A DNA stretch of 64,000 nucleotides from Theobroma cacao (taxonomy: Eukaryota; Streptophyta; Magnoliopsida; Malvales; Malvaceae), in the NCBI RefSeq assembly GCF_000208745.1, contig NC_030857.1, forward strand, positions 4,750,714 to 4,814,713, written 5' to 3'. Shown piece by piece: positions 1-12,400 of this stretch (position 1 is the first letter of the stretch; every line of letters begins with the position of its first letter). Both the position numbers and the translations under genes were made by a program. The notes beneath the pieces were generated by a model. It made no database searches and had not been told where the DNA came from. It was given only the letters and a program-made list of their open reading frames with translations.

Positions 1-132
1 ACTTAAATTCTGATAAATCTGGTCTAATTTCCCTCAATATCTGACTCCCAAGAGACAAGTCAAGAAAGGTCCCGGAAACCGTAGGAAAGAAAAATGGAAT
101 TATCAGGCTAGAAGAATAGACTTGTTGGTTAC

Positions 133-321
133 CTGAGAGGTAACGAGATGGCAGCCTCGGCGGTGGGGAGGAAGAGTTATGGTCTTCTGAGCCCACTTGG
201 GGCCGGGGACGGCAGCAGCCATGGAATTGGAATCGCCCGATGATGTTCTATACAGTGCTTTTACCCCAAGAGGTGCCCACGCTGGCTTTGCTGAAAATAT
301 CGCCGGGCTTTGCATCAGCAT
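133..321 (-). CDS. YjbQ/UPF0047 family protein, first exon (partial)
   Basis: This is the first coding exon of a minus-strand gene that runs off the left edge of the window. The reading frame opens at the ATG at 321-319 and gives 63 codons ending TSQ, followed by a GTAACC donor. The segment KWAQKTITLPPHRRGCHLVT matches, as I recall it, the N terminus of the plant YjbQ/UPF0047 family (annotated as secondary thiamine-phosphate synthase enzyme; the role in plants is not settled). A second in-frame ATG at 222-220 (MAAAVPGPKWAQ) is where most family members begin, so the 33 residues before it may be a short targeting extension or the inner ATG may be the real start. The remaining exons, which would hold the conserved QHTSASL-type core, are outside the window. 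Confidence 0.72.
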
Positions 322-1017
322 CTTCTCAATCCTCGAAGGCTCTAACCTTCTTACTTCAGGTTATTGAGCTGAAGAAGCCCAGACCCAGAAGGGCAGAAGG
401 CAGACTTGGCAAAGGCAATTACCAGAACGCTCTTGCAAACGGGCTCTCTATGCTCCACATATAATATACTCTTTGATATTTGTTTGGGCCCTTCTCGTAA
501 TTCTAATTTCTATGTGTGGCTGGGGGATCGGGCTACCAGCCTCATCCGTGGCTGCCATTTGCTCACCTTGGGTTTAAATCATTCGTGGCAAGGCTAATTT
601 CGAATATATTCCCCTTTGAGGATACTATGTGTATGTGATGTAACACACACGCACAGATGGATACATATACACAGATGTATATAATATTTGTAAAGCATTA
701 ATTCTAGCAGCCCAATAATCCATATGTCAGCGCATTTACCTGTCTGGTTTTTGATTCCAAGAGGTGAGAATGCGTGTCTATCTTTTAACACAGGGTGCTG
801 GTTGTAATAGCTGAGTTTGTTTGTGTAATTTATGAGTCGCCGCCTAAACAAGTTAGGTAGTAATGAGTAATTGAGGCCAAGTGTTCACTTTTTGATAGAC
901 GTCAACATTGTGTTTCCTTATGGAACTTCCAATCCTGTTCCTCCTCTGATTTCTGATTCTGGCAGAGGATTCCAGTGGTTAGTAAATAATTATTTAAAAG
1001 AAGAAGAAGAAGAAGAC
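322..1017. promoter_or_regulatory. Divergent intergenic region between UPF0047 gene and PhoD-like gene
   Basis: About 700 bp separate two genes that point away from each other, so this interval must hold both promoters and both 5' leaders. A TGGGCC site-II type element (TCP-binding in plant housekeeping promoters) is visible at 485-490 inside a TTGGGCCC palindrome. No TATA box stands out at a convincing distance from either gene. A short GA-rich (AAG/GAA) stretch lies just before the PhoD-like ATG. Whether one core promoter serves both genes cannot be told from the sequence. Confidence 0.4.
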
Positions 1018-4000
1018 ATGGAGAGGTTACTAGCAGTGGTAATAGGAGTTTTGCAGGTGTTGATAGCAAGCGCCGGTTCATACGCCGATAATCACTTGCT
1101 ATCTCGCATTGCTTTCGGATCTTGTGCCAACCAAAGCGCTCCTCAGGTTCTTCTCTTTACTCATTTTTTTAACCTTGATGCATTTTTTGAATCGTAAGTA
1201 TTAATCTGTTCCTTAACTTAATAACAGTAATTGCAATTATATTATTGTTATAGAACTAATAGTTGATACATGGATCAAATAGTAGTTTATTTTTTCATAC
1301 TACTAGTAGTTTTCTTCATGTATGGTGGTGGGTGACCGCCTGATTGGGTGGTGGTGCAGCCCATCTGGGACGCCATCAACAAGTTTGATCCCCAAGTATT
1401 CATATGGCTTGGTGACAACATATATGGAGACATTAGACAGCCTTTCAAGATTCTGGGAAAGGAAAGGACAATTGGTCCCTGGAAGAATGTTCGCAGGTTC
1501 GTTCCTTCCTCTCACTCCCAAATGCTTTCAAGGTACAATATGGCTAAGAACATTCCCGGTTATTCTCGTCTTCGCGCCAATGCTAAGGTTAACACTCATT
1601 ACTTACTATCTTTTTTTCGTATATCCACACTGCACACAACTACTTTAAATACATTATTGTAACTATAATCTATCGCTGTAGGTCATTGGTACTTGGGATG
1701 ATCATGATTATGGACTCAATGATGCTGGCAAAGAATTTTCTGAGAAAATTACTAATCAGAGGCTTCTCCTTGATTTCTTAGATGAACCCCAAGATAGTCC
1801 CAGGTCACCCTTGCTTTCACCCCTTCTACCCGACTGCTTTCCATTGCAATAATGTATTTGCTCTCTTTATCCAACTTAATTAAGGATTAATGGCCATCTT
1901 CATGGCTTTCATATTGTAGGCGCAAGCAGGCTGGTGTTTACACATCTTACACATTAGGCCCTCCAGGTAAACAAGTCAAGGTATAACTTGCAAAATGCTT
2001 TCCAACTATTGCCTTTTCTCTACCGATGAATTAAAATCTAGAGAGTGAAATGTTTTGTCTTGACTGTGAGATTTTTCTTTCTCCTTCTCATTCTTTCTGC
2101 CACAATAACGGACTCTTCACCTATAAATAGACTTCTACTAATTGTGGTCATCTAGCTTCCTCAGATTATCCTATTAGATACACGATATCACAGAGATCCT
2201 ATATCTAGTGATGGAAGTGTCTTGGGGGAATCACAATGGTCTTGGTTAGGGAAAGAGTTGAGGGGTCCACCATCAACCATTACCATAATTGGCTCTTCCA
2301 TTCAGGTATGTCAAATATCTACTTCAATTGTGAAAGTTATATATTGAATCTTCTCATTCGATATCTCTTTGTTGTAAATGAGCTCCTTGTTAGCAAAAAA
2401 TTCATATGTCAACACCCTGTAGCTGTTTGGTCTCTCTCTGAGCCATTATTAGCAGCACATTTTTGTCAGAAATATGCGTATTGGATGATGGATGTATCAG
2501 TAGTCTGTATTCCTATATTTGCCTGAATTTTAATCAGAGATGATTCCTTTCTACCCTTTACTTAAGATATTTCACTTTAATTTCTCTAGAACGGATTCTC
2601 ATTTGCATTTTCATATTTCTTTTGTTTTTCAAGTTTATGATACTCGGCATGACTTTGTGACTGTATTTGCCTTTACTTCAGGTTATATCAAATCTTTCAG
2701 CTACAACTGGCCCCTTGTTTTATATGGAGTCTTGGGGACGTTTTCCCAAGGAGAGGAATCGCCTTTTTAAGTTGATAGCAGATAGTAAGGTAATAATCAT
2801 CGACACATATTCATGTCATGCACCTCTATTTCAGCTGAACTACTTTCAATTTTGTTCTCTTGTCGGTTCAAATAAGCAGTGATATGTTCAATAGTCTCCC
2901 CTTCCCCCCTATCTTTTTCATCTTCTGGTCTGAGGGGAGGTTATTATAGACATCAATTTGCCATTATAATGGTTTGTTTTCTTGAGCAGAGAGATGGAGT
3001 CTTCTTCATAAGTGGAGATGTTCATTTTGGAGAAATTACACGATATGACTGTGGAGCTGGATATCCCTTGTATGACATTACCTCAAGTGGGCTAACCCAA
3101 GCTATTGAGAAGGTGCTCCCATCACCGTTGCATTTCATTGTGAGATTTTTGGCATGGTTTACACCTAGTACAATGAGAGCTATGAGCCAAACTTGCAGAT
3201 ATAGGTCATGCACATATGGTATGTTTGTCATCTGCCTTTTTTCAAATTATTGGATGTTAACACTTGATTGAGTTTCAATGTTTTTGGATTCTATAGGTGA
3301 ACCAAACTTTGGAGCCATTGAGATAGATTGGGATGCATTTCCAGTGACCTTGAAAATTCAAGTCCGCGATATAAATGGACTTCCTGTGACTGGTGTAAAT
3401 ATTTCATTATCAGAATTGCAAGCACAGAATTCTACAATTAAAGTAAGACAAGATCGGAGGCACTGCTCTCTGGAAGTGATGTTACCATGGATTGTTAAAT
3501 ATCGCTTGGCTATTCTGGTCTATTCTGTTTTAGCTTGTAAGTAGTTCTTGATGCTTATGGTTTTCCTTGTCAAATCCATCTAGCCTTCTTTTTACCTCAT
3601 TTTAGTAGCATTAAAAAGTTTATAGCAAACAAAAATGTCTGGGAGGAAACAGGATAGTGGAACATGGGGGATATGTTGCAGTAATGCAAAATGAACCTAC
3701 CATCTAAGAAGTGCAGAAACCATGAACCAAAGACTGGCAGATAGTTGGCTTGCTTTTGATATTGAATCCTAGAACTACTGGTAGTTGTTTGATCAGCTTG
3801 ATTTACAGAATGTCAGTTGACTTCTTATAGTGCAAGTTTAGAATAATTTCTCATAGGTGCACCATCTTCTAATTTCCATAAGTATTTTTCTTTACCAAGT
3901 AAAGGTAAAAAAAAACAATTATTTTTCTCTGTTTCTTGCTTGATGGTTTTAATTGCACTAATCCACGTAAATCTTGGAGTCTCGGCAGTATTCAATTCTA

Positions 4001-4141
4001 TATTTCTTTCTATATACCGTTTTCTTATTATGGATTTCCTTTTTGTCCATTGTTGCAGTGTTGCTTCTTGCTTTGGTAGGACTGATTTATGCAGCAACAA
4101 TAGTCTGCCGGATGTGCCTCAGCAAATGCAAGATTGATTGA
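1018..4141 (+). CDS. PhoD-like metallophosphatase with N- and C-terminal membrane segments
   Basis: Nine exons join in frame: 1018-1146, 1360-1587, 1682-1803, 1920-1980, 2165-2305, 2682-2789, 2990-3218, 3297-3536, 4059-4141 (1341 nt, 446 aa). Motifs of the PhoD/alkaline phosphatase D fold appear in order: FGSCANQ (about residue 29), WLGDNIYGD, TWDDHDYG, LLDTRYH and FISGDVHFGE; these Asp, His and Asn residues are the metal ligands in the family. Residues 4-20 (LLAVVIGVLQVLIASAG) look like a signal peptide or signal anchor, and the last exon completes a hydrophobic helix ending in a short basic tail (CRMCLSKCKID), so the enzyme probably sits in an endomembrane or plasma membrane with the catalytic part on the lumenal side. 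The substrate cannot be read from sequence; phosphodiester or phosphomonoester hydrolysis is the family activity. No frameshift or missing motif was seen. Confidence 0.9.
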
Positions 4142-5100
4142 CCATGTGTTCAATATGGAGTTGGGTGCATAGATCATCAGAAACCAAGAAATGTAATAAC
4201 TCTGACTCGCTAATTTGTGCTAGGTTAAGCTAAATTGTGTATTCCTTTTCTGGTATAGCTTGGGATGACAACAAGAGTTGACTTCCTGATGCAATGGATT
4301 TTCAAATTGTGCATCTAATTTTCATGTTTTACAAATTAAGTGATTGGACTGTGTGGATTAATCCTTGGCTGATGAACACTTTGGGAAGTAATGCATTTGG
4401 AAATTACATTTACCGTCCATGTTTTTCATTTAAAACAAAATTTTATAACTAGATGATGTTGAAAGTGATAATTTGAAGGCTTATGTGCAATTATTATAGA
4501 ACAAAAGGGTAGCCTTATATCCTGCAATTTGCGTCAGTTGATTTGTTAAAGCCTAAATTTAATCACAGAGATCCCTTTTGGGTCTTAGTAGTGGTTTTCG
4601 AGTTGCAATCTACGGCTGTTTGCGCCATGATGGTCCTTGCCAGTGCGTTGGTATTGAATTTCAAATTATAGCTGATCAAATTCTGACAGGCTGGGATCAG
4701 AATTTGAGAGACGATACATTGATTTTAGAGTATGCTGCTGGATTTAAAAGAAAGCTTAGGATAGTCTCGGGCCCTTGACACTAGCTAGAAAGAAACATGT
4801 TTAGCTTTGGTGTGAGAAATCTCATCTCTTTAAGATCCGTCGGTAAGTTACTTAATGAGCAGGCCGTTGGTGAGTTCAAGTTTAGGGTGTCCCGCCGATC
4901 GAAGGGTCAAGAAGGAAGCTGAGAAATTAAAGCAAGAAGGAAGCTGAGAAATCAAAGCGGCAGATGTTGAATTCTGCTTGAAGAACGCCAAGGAATGCTT
5001 TGTAAATAAAAGAGCAATCCAGAGCCTATGGCCTGTGGAGAAGCTTAAGCAGCGTTGGCCTGAAAGGGCAAGATTTGACACATTCCCGCCTGGCTGCCGC
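4142..5100. other. Intergenic DNA downstream of PhoD-like gene
   Basis: This stretch contains the 3' untranslated region of the PhoD-like gene and then unassigned DNA. An open frame of about 66 codons at 4578-4778 has no family that I recognise and starts from a non-ATG codon, so I do not call it a gene. Confidence 0.4.
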
Positions 5101-5540
5101 AGCAGGCTCAGAAGTCATATTTGAATGAACAGTCATGCTCGTCCTGCAATTCAGCGTCCAGCACAGACTATCTATTTGGTGCTCATCCACTTCCGGCTTC
5201 GCATTTGGGGTTGTCATGTTGGAGCTTTTAGCTGGAAGGCCTGTAGCTGCCAGCTGCTGACGCCTGAAAAGAATGCAACCGCTATCGTACAATTATCAAG
5301 GAGTGCTTAAAGGGGACAGCATAAGAAAGAAGCTCCGAAACTTGATTGAATTCCTTCTCTCAGGCCTGAATACGCCCCAGCCCAACTGGTTAGAAACTGC
5401 CTCGTGCATGATCTCAATGCTCGTCCCTCCATAGGACTATGGCTTAACTTTTAATCACTCTCCGAGATCCTCTTTCTTCATTGGGCTGGGATACATCTGA
5501 GCTTGAACGCTCACGGTCCCTCACTATCGTGTGATTGCTG
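5100..5540 (+). pseudogene. Decayed C-terminal kinase fragment of a LysM-type receptor-like kinase
   Basis: Three blocks of kinase-like sequence occur in the right order but in different frames with stops between them. At about 5200-5255 one frame reads FGVVMLELLAGRPVAA, the kinase subdomain IX helix. At about 5380-5435 another reads AQLVRNCLVHDLNARPSI, the subdomain XI C-x-x-HDLNARPS block. At about 5488-5535 a frame reads WDTSELERSRSLTIV followed by a stop, which resembles the C-terminal tail of LysM receptor kinases of the LYK4/NFP type. No catalytic loop, activation segment or extracellular region was found. It lies between the 3' ends of two convergent genes, as expected for a dead fragment. 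The subfamily assignment rests on my memory of these tails. Confidence 0.55.
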
Positions 5541-6421
5541 CTATGCTCTAGCCCATACTTTAAGACCGGTTTTCTTCAAAATGCCAGAGCTCAAGAATCA
5601 AAACATGGTGACACAAACAGAATAATGTGCATGCTCTTGCATGTTTCTAAGTTCCAAGAATATTGCTGAATGGTGAATCAATTCTTAAGAGAGCGTCAGA
5701 CGGACTAATGCAAGGAGCATAATTGGCCTCTTGCTCCATTATGTTGGTCAGGACCGTGAGCTAAGATGGCGATTGTACGGAACTGCAGAATTCTGATACT
5801 TCGTATAATTGAGGAACAGGTTGTAACCCCCCCCCCCCCTTGATTTTATAAAGAATTTGGGTGTTTTCAAACGTTTTCCGCATTCTTCCTGACATTCTTC
5901 GAGAAGATGAGGCTACCATTGTGTCCCTTGGCATAATAATAGTGCGGGTCACATGGGATTTCAGGAACAAATGAATGACATTTTACAGTAGCTAAAGCAA
6001 CTAGCAAGACATAGACAACTTCACTGCAATGGGTAAAATCTTCAATAAAACTATATTTAAAACAATCCAATGACGAAATCCACAAAAAATTCCTACAGAA
6101 CCCAATTAGAAGCTATAATCACAATTTTCTGCAATGACATCTTCAGGTCAATATTTGCGTTAAGACTAAAACCTAAGTTTTAAGGAAGCAGCTGCAATTT
6201 CTTCAGCAAATTGCAATGACAGTGTTTACTTACATTGGGGTGAGTTTGATGACATAATCTACAGACAAGACAATAGAGGTTAATCAATTGCATGCAAGAA
6301 AAGACAGGTCAATCTACAAAATCTTGAATGGTAAGATGAGGAAGAAGTCCTAGGTATTCTGTACAAAATCTTGAAACTTTTGGCTTCTCGTTGTTCAATT
6401 TGCAGAATTGAGACTGAGTAG
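5541..6421. other. Intergenic, between LysM-RLK fragment and SKI3 3' end
   Basis: I see no gene here. A run of 13 C lies at 5827-5839. The part next to 6421 will include the 3' untranslated region of SKI3, which is transcribed leftward. Confidence 0.4.
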
Positions 6422-9400
6422 TTACACAAGCTGTTGCAGAACTTTCCAATATCTCAAGTTAGAAGGGTTTGCATGGATTGCCCGAAGAACCCATTGCTGG
6501 GGACTTTGACAGCACTCCACCCTGGACGAACTGTCAGAATCAGATTCAATCTGTCTTGCAAGCAAATGCATTTGAAAAAAGAGCTCTGCAGGTCTCATTT
6601 CTGCATAAAAAAGAAAACTTATCTGAATTATCATTGAAGACATAGCTACTTGTATTAGTAACAAAATTTTAATCATCACAATCAAAAAACATTTATTTAT
6701 CCAGCCAGCTTATAAGCTTCGATTTACTATAATAGAGTCAACCTAGGCTAGAAGGATGCAGCCGTCAATTCATGGCAAGAACATCCATGGACACAATGAA
6801 TACTAATGCCCTGCACCAGTTGATTACTCTACAGACTTAATGTTGCAAGATCCCACTTTACAAGACTCGGATAAACTGATTGATCTATCATATTATTAGA
6901 GGCCCATTACCATCCTTGGTGCTAAATAAAATCATAATGTTCTCATTTCTTTCTTCAGATATTGAGGTTCATATAGTTTCATTCAGTTAAATCTTATTTT
7001 CAGTCTATTCATCTTTTAAAAGGTGGTATTTAAAGCACTCTCCCAAACTTCCCCATTTACTTCATGTTGCTTTATCACATCCTCACTTGGTGGCTAAAGG
7101 AAGTTAAAACATCTGAAGGAGACTTCTTTGAGGAAGTAGGGGCAACAATTTGAAGCAACATTTGGTTAAATGGGAGTAGTCGAACCACTAATAGAAATAG
7201 TTGGGTAAACCACTAATCTCCTTTTCCTTTATTAACACCAACCTTCATAAAGGCCGTAGGAGATTCTTGGCAGACAAAAACACCACTCTGAAGGTCTTTA
7301 ATTCATGTCAAGTGTGGGGAGACATGTAATGGTTGACTTTCTGAATGTAGAAATCCTTCTGCTGTAAGCATTTGGAAGTGGAATAGAAAGGGATGACATG
7401 AGTTTTTAACTAATATTTCTGTTGAAGTTGAAGGTGAGCACTCTTCACTGACTCTTTCTGGCACGATTTTTATGTGGCTAGAAATAAGGAGGCCTCCATT
7501 AACCTGGGTGTTGATATGGAATATTCAGTTTTTGAGAAATGTACAAGATTAGGGGTTTGAAGCTCTGCCAATTCTAAATCTACTTCGTAAAGAGGTAGAT
7601 TGGTTAGAGGGGAGACATGTGCAGATGAAGACTACGTAAAAGAGGATGCTTTGAGGTGAAATTGTTCTATTGGTGACTTCCACTTGCGATCAATAAATAC
7701 TAGAAGAGGTATAAAAAATTTCCTTGGACAGCAGTTTGGCAGAAAAATGCCCCAATAGAGGGAGTTCTTTTACTTGGGAAGCAACTTAGGAACAATTCCC
7801 ACCATAACTAGCTGACCAAAAGAGGGAAAAGTATTTCCCCACCGTAGCTGCTTTCTATGTAAGGCAGTAGCAGGATCAGTTCCTCATCTCTCACACACAT
7901 GTACACACAAACACCCTTAGTGGCAAAAATATATATAAAAAGGAAATAAAAAAAACGAAACAGACAGAACAACAGCAGAAAGAGAGGGTGGGCTGGGAGT
8001 GAACCTGGTGGCCAAGAAAACCATTCAAGACGAAGGTTTCTCTCCCATTTTTTCCTAGAACCAAGGCTTCCTTCTGCTTGGGCCAACAATGCTGAGACGA
8101 TAGGTATTGGGACCAAGGAAGTCATATGAGTTTTACTGAGACTCCTTATGGCACTTGATAAAAATTGCGAATCATGAAACAGCCGTGCTAGCTCCATAAA
8201 AGTGACACCTGAACCATCAATGATATAATTTCTATGTGAAGAGGGATAAACTAAAGCACAAAAAAGGAAGATAAAAAAATATACATAATTAAACTTTAAA
8301 GCAGCATTGTGACACTAAGAGGTCATCCTAAAACCAAATCTCCATTAATAGGTGGATACCATGACAAAGGAAAATGCAGCTTTCCGCACTGGCTAATGAA
8401 CAAGCTTGCTCCAGAAATTTCTCTGCAGAAGGAAAATCCTGATTCCATATACATGTCAGACCCATCACTAAACTATATACAGCCATCCACATATTCCATG
8501 ACTTATTCCGCCCTTTTGAGCATTCCTTGAACCTTAACTCAACAACATTTGAAAAGGTTTGCACTTCATATTGAGATTCCATTAATTTTAGGCATACCCA
8601 ACCAGCATGAAAATCTGTCTTAAGCTCCAAGCACCTTTCATACTCTTCTTTTGAATTTTTAAAATTGCCTTCTGCAGCATAACCACGGCATAATAGTAAG
8701 TGCCCAAAAAACTGGTAGCTATCGGGAAGCAAAAGTGCTGAAGCACTTTTTGAATGGTTGATACATCCAATGATATCCCCCCTTTGCAAAAATATTTCAG
8801 AAGCACATAGATAAAGCTGAAACTTCTGATATTGACAACAGGCTTCTTTTCCAGAATAGAACTCATCAGAAAGAGCCACAATTATGAGACGTTCAAGTAT
8901 GATACAAACATTTACAGGAAATCTCTCTTCACGCGCTTTCTGTAAGAGATTAAGCACAAGCAGGTATCGTGCATTACGGTTCCATGGCTCTAGCCGTAAG
9001 CACCTGCATTATTGAAAATACAAACAAGATGTTATCTTTAATTACATAAACCAACACAAACAGTTCAGACTACAACTGCAAGAAAAGTCTTCATAGACTC
9101 TTTTGCAGACTAATTAAAGAGACTCATGTCCTCCCTTTTGAGGGGATCGGATGCATGTGGGAGTTTCTTAAGGTAGAGGAAAGGAAGGTATGTAAAGTTG
9201 TTCATGTTATGTACATCAAATTTAGGAATTGCATAATGTATTCCATGCAGAGACTGCAATAACATACTGATCCTAGAAAGCACAGAAAAACCCAATTTGT
9301 TTTCTAGAGTCATAACCTATGAGTCAAAAGTTATTAAAGAAATATTCAAACTGACAACAGGAAATAGTAAATATACTTCTGCAGTTCTTGCATAGCTCCA

Positions 9401-12400
9401 GAACCACTTGGGCATTGACAGCCACATGTCGGAAAAGAAAACCTTGGTTTGCTATTGCCCATCGCATGGCAAGCAACTGTCCCAGCACTGAAGATCTCCC
9501 AGGCCAATTTTAAGCCTTCATTATTCTTAGATTCAGAAGCATTGACAACGGAGCATCTACTTGAAACATGAATATTTCCCCATTCTTCACTGGCCAGCAA
9601 AAGATAACCAAGTAGGTTCCTGTTTCCACCATGCTCATGTTAGAAGTACAAGAAGTAGGTTTGCTAAAAGCTTACAGTGATGAATATTATATACTAAATT
9701 CTATAATTAATTAGGTCATCAGCTTTTACACAAGCAGCATGCTTGGTGTCAAACTGCTCTCAGCAATAACACAAAATACTGAACAAAAAAAATGCCTAAT
9801 TGTTGCTTAGAAACTTCCACAAATTACTTCCTAGAATTAAAACATACCTTAGTAAATTACTGTTAGGGTACATGTGAAGAGCTTTTCTAAGATGACTGAC
9901 TCCGCTCTGAAATCCAAGGTGGTGTTCTGCCCCATGTTTAATCTGCATAACCAAAGGTATAGTGATATCCATTTAAAATGTGTATGGCCTAAACCTAGTA
10001 CAGATTTGAAAACTCAATCTTAAAGGCTAACTCATGCTTAAACAACCAACTAAAAAAGCTTACTAGTTTACTAAGTGCGATTAAATAGTGCATTCCAGTG
10101 ATCTCCCCATGTGATGCAAGAAAGTAACGACTGCTAGAAACAATTGATTCCAGGCTATTATTCTGATCCAGAGCATTAATGGCAGAGACAATAAAGCTTA
10201 TTTTTGAACTCTGAAATAGTTCCTTTGGCATTTTCAGAATGCTAACAATTGCTGAATCCTGTCCAGAAATGTAGTACAGCAATCTACAAATGAAACTAAC
10301 AGACACAGCTGCAGATGTCCTATCCATGGTAGAAACACTGGCAGCTAGGGTTCTAGTCACAGAGAGGGCCACCTCATGCTCACCAAGTTGCCATAAGGAG
10401 AAAGCATACACTTGCAAACCTTCTGCATCAAGCATACCTTAAAAAAAAGAGCAAGAGATTAAATCACACTTTTCATAAGTTCAAACATAAAATCTAGTGA
10501 AGTCAAAAGTTAACTATGTACTTTATCCAAGTGTTCCCAATTTGGTCAGCAAAAAACATGATAGCCATTGAAAGACCAAAACTGTATGCTTTCCCAAGAA
10601 AACACCTATTGTGCTTGACACTATGTTATGTCAGTGGCTGCACATTGAGTTAACACTATGTGAAATGTTATAGTACTGATTAAAAAAGAAAAAAAAAAGA
10701 AAAACCAATGATACACAATTCCAACTCTTTCCCCTGCCAGACTAGCACATATCAATATAAAAAACTAAGAATGAGCTATAATAACCAGATATCAATAGAA
10801 TAACAAACCTTTTCTCTTCAAGTCTTCGCATTCTTGCACGGCATCTATGGCACTCCCTGCCTGCACCCACGCAATAAAAGACAAAAGAAAAGCTTTTGCT
10901 TATCAAACGAAAGGATAAACAACACATTTTATCTTAGAGTGTGTGACAAGAAGATTAAATAAAAAAATATGGCAACACAAGTCTACAAGAACTACACATT
11001 TAAACAGGGGAAAAGTGCAAAGGTTTTTACCTTACAAAGTGATCTGGCCAAATTAGTTGATATGTCTTTCAAATGAGATTTCAAGACAGTGCCTGAAGAA
11101 ATGGTGGTGGTAGCATAACGTGCTAGTCTATAAGAAGCAATGGCAGATTGAAAATGGAAACGTGCCTCACACGCTAGCCCATTTAAATTATGGGATTCGT
11201 GATAATGAGGTGCGCGTTGCACTGCCTGCTGGATAGCTCCAAATACCTGTTATAGAATGCTAGAACTATCACATAAATACTTGTTAAAGCATGTTTCTTA
11301 TCAGCTCTCTTCCAAATCCCACAAGGGGTAGAAAATGAACTTGAAAAGGTCCAAAGGAGGTTCTTGTGGAGTGGGACAGAGGAGAAGAGAAAAATTCACT
11401 ATGCAGGGTGGGAAAAAGTGAGCAATTACAAAGAATATGGGGGTTTCGGAATTATCGATTTAGGCCTTAGAAATAGAGTGTTACTCACTAAATGGCTTTG
11501 GAGGTTTGGGAAAGAAAATGAGAGCTTTTGGAGGGAAATAATAGTGGAAAAAAATAGAGAAGACCCTAACAGCCTACTGCCATCCCTTGAGCAAAATACT
11601 GGAGTGTCTACCATATGGCGTAAGATCACTTCCCCCCTTTCCTCTACTAACCCTTTCTTTATGCAGGTTTCAAGCAATCAGAGTAGGCTGGTCGGAAATG
11701 GCAGTAACATCCTTTTCTGGTCAGAAGAGTGGATTGAGGGAATCACCCTTAAAAATCTGTTTCCGAGAGTGTTTGCCTTGGCAATCAATAAAACAGGGAA
11801 AATTAGTGACTATGGGAAATGGCAAGATAAGGAATGGAAATGGGAAATTCTGCCATGCAGAAGACTGTTTGGGTGGGAGGAAGATCAATGGAGGCATTTC
11901 CTATCAGTGGTTAATGAATATCACCGATGCACTGACATCCCGGATACCATAGTGTGGAAAGGTACACCCTTGGGCGAGTTCTCTGTTAATGATTTTTGTA
12001 GACAGCACCTTGTTAATTACACCAACAATGGCAACTTATGGAAAAACATATGGGCTAATCTTATTCCTCTTAAAATCAAAGTGTTTATGTGGCAGCTACT
12101 CCAAGGGAGAGTGGCTGTCAAGGACGAACTTGCGAGACAGGGATTGATGAGAAACAATGCAGCATTTTGCCCCCTTGGCCACCAGGTACCTAAAACAATT
12201 AACCACCTCTTTTTGAACTGTTTTGAGTCATGGTATATTTGGACTAGGTGGTGTAGGGATTGGAACATTATTTGAGTGCAACCTAACGACATGACTACAT
12301 TATTTAGTGCTTGGAATGAGGTGGTCACAAAGGAAGGAGAAATTCAAGTCTGGAAAATAGCAATGTACGCTATGGTTTGGTCACTATGGCTAGCTAGAAA

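Noticed and set aside
4578..4778. 66-codon open frame downstream of the PhoD-like gene
   Set aside because: It starts from a non-ATG codon, matches no family I know and has no splice context. It may be a remnant of something older.
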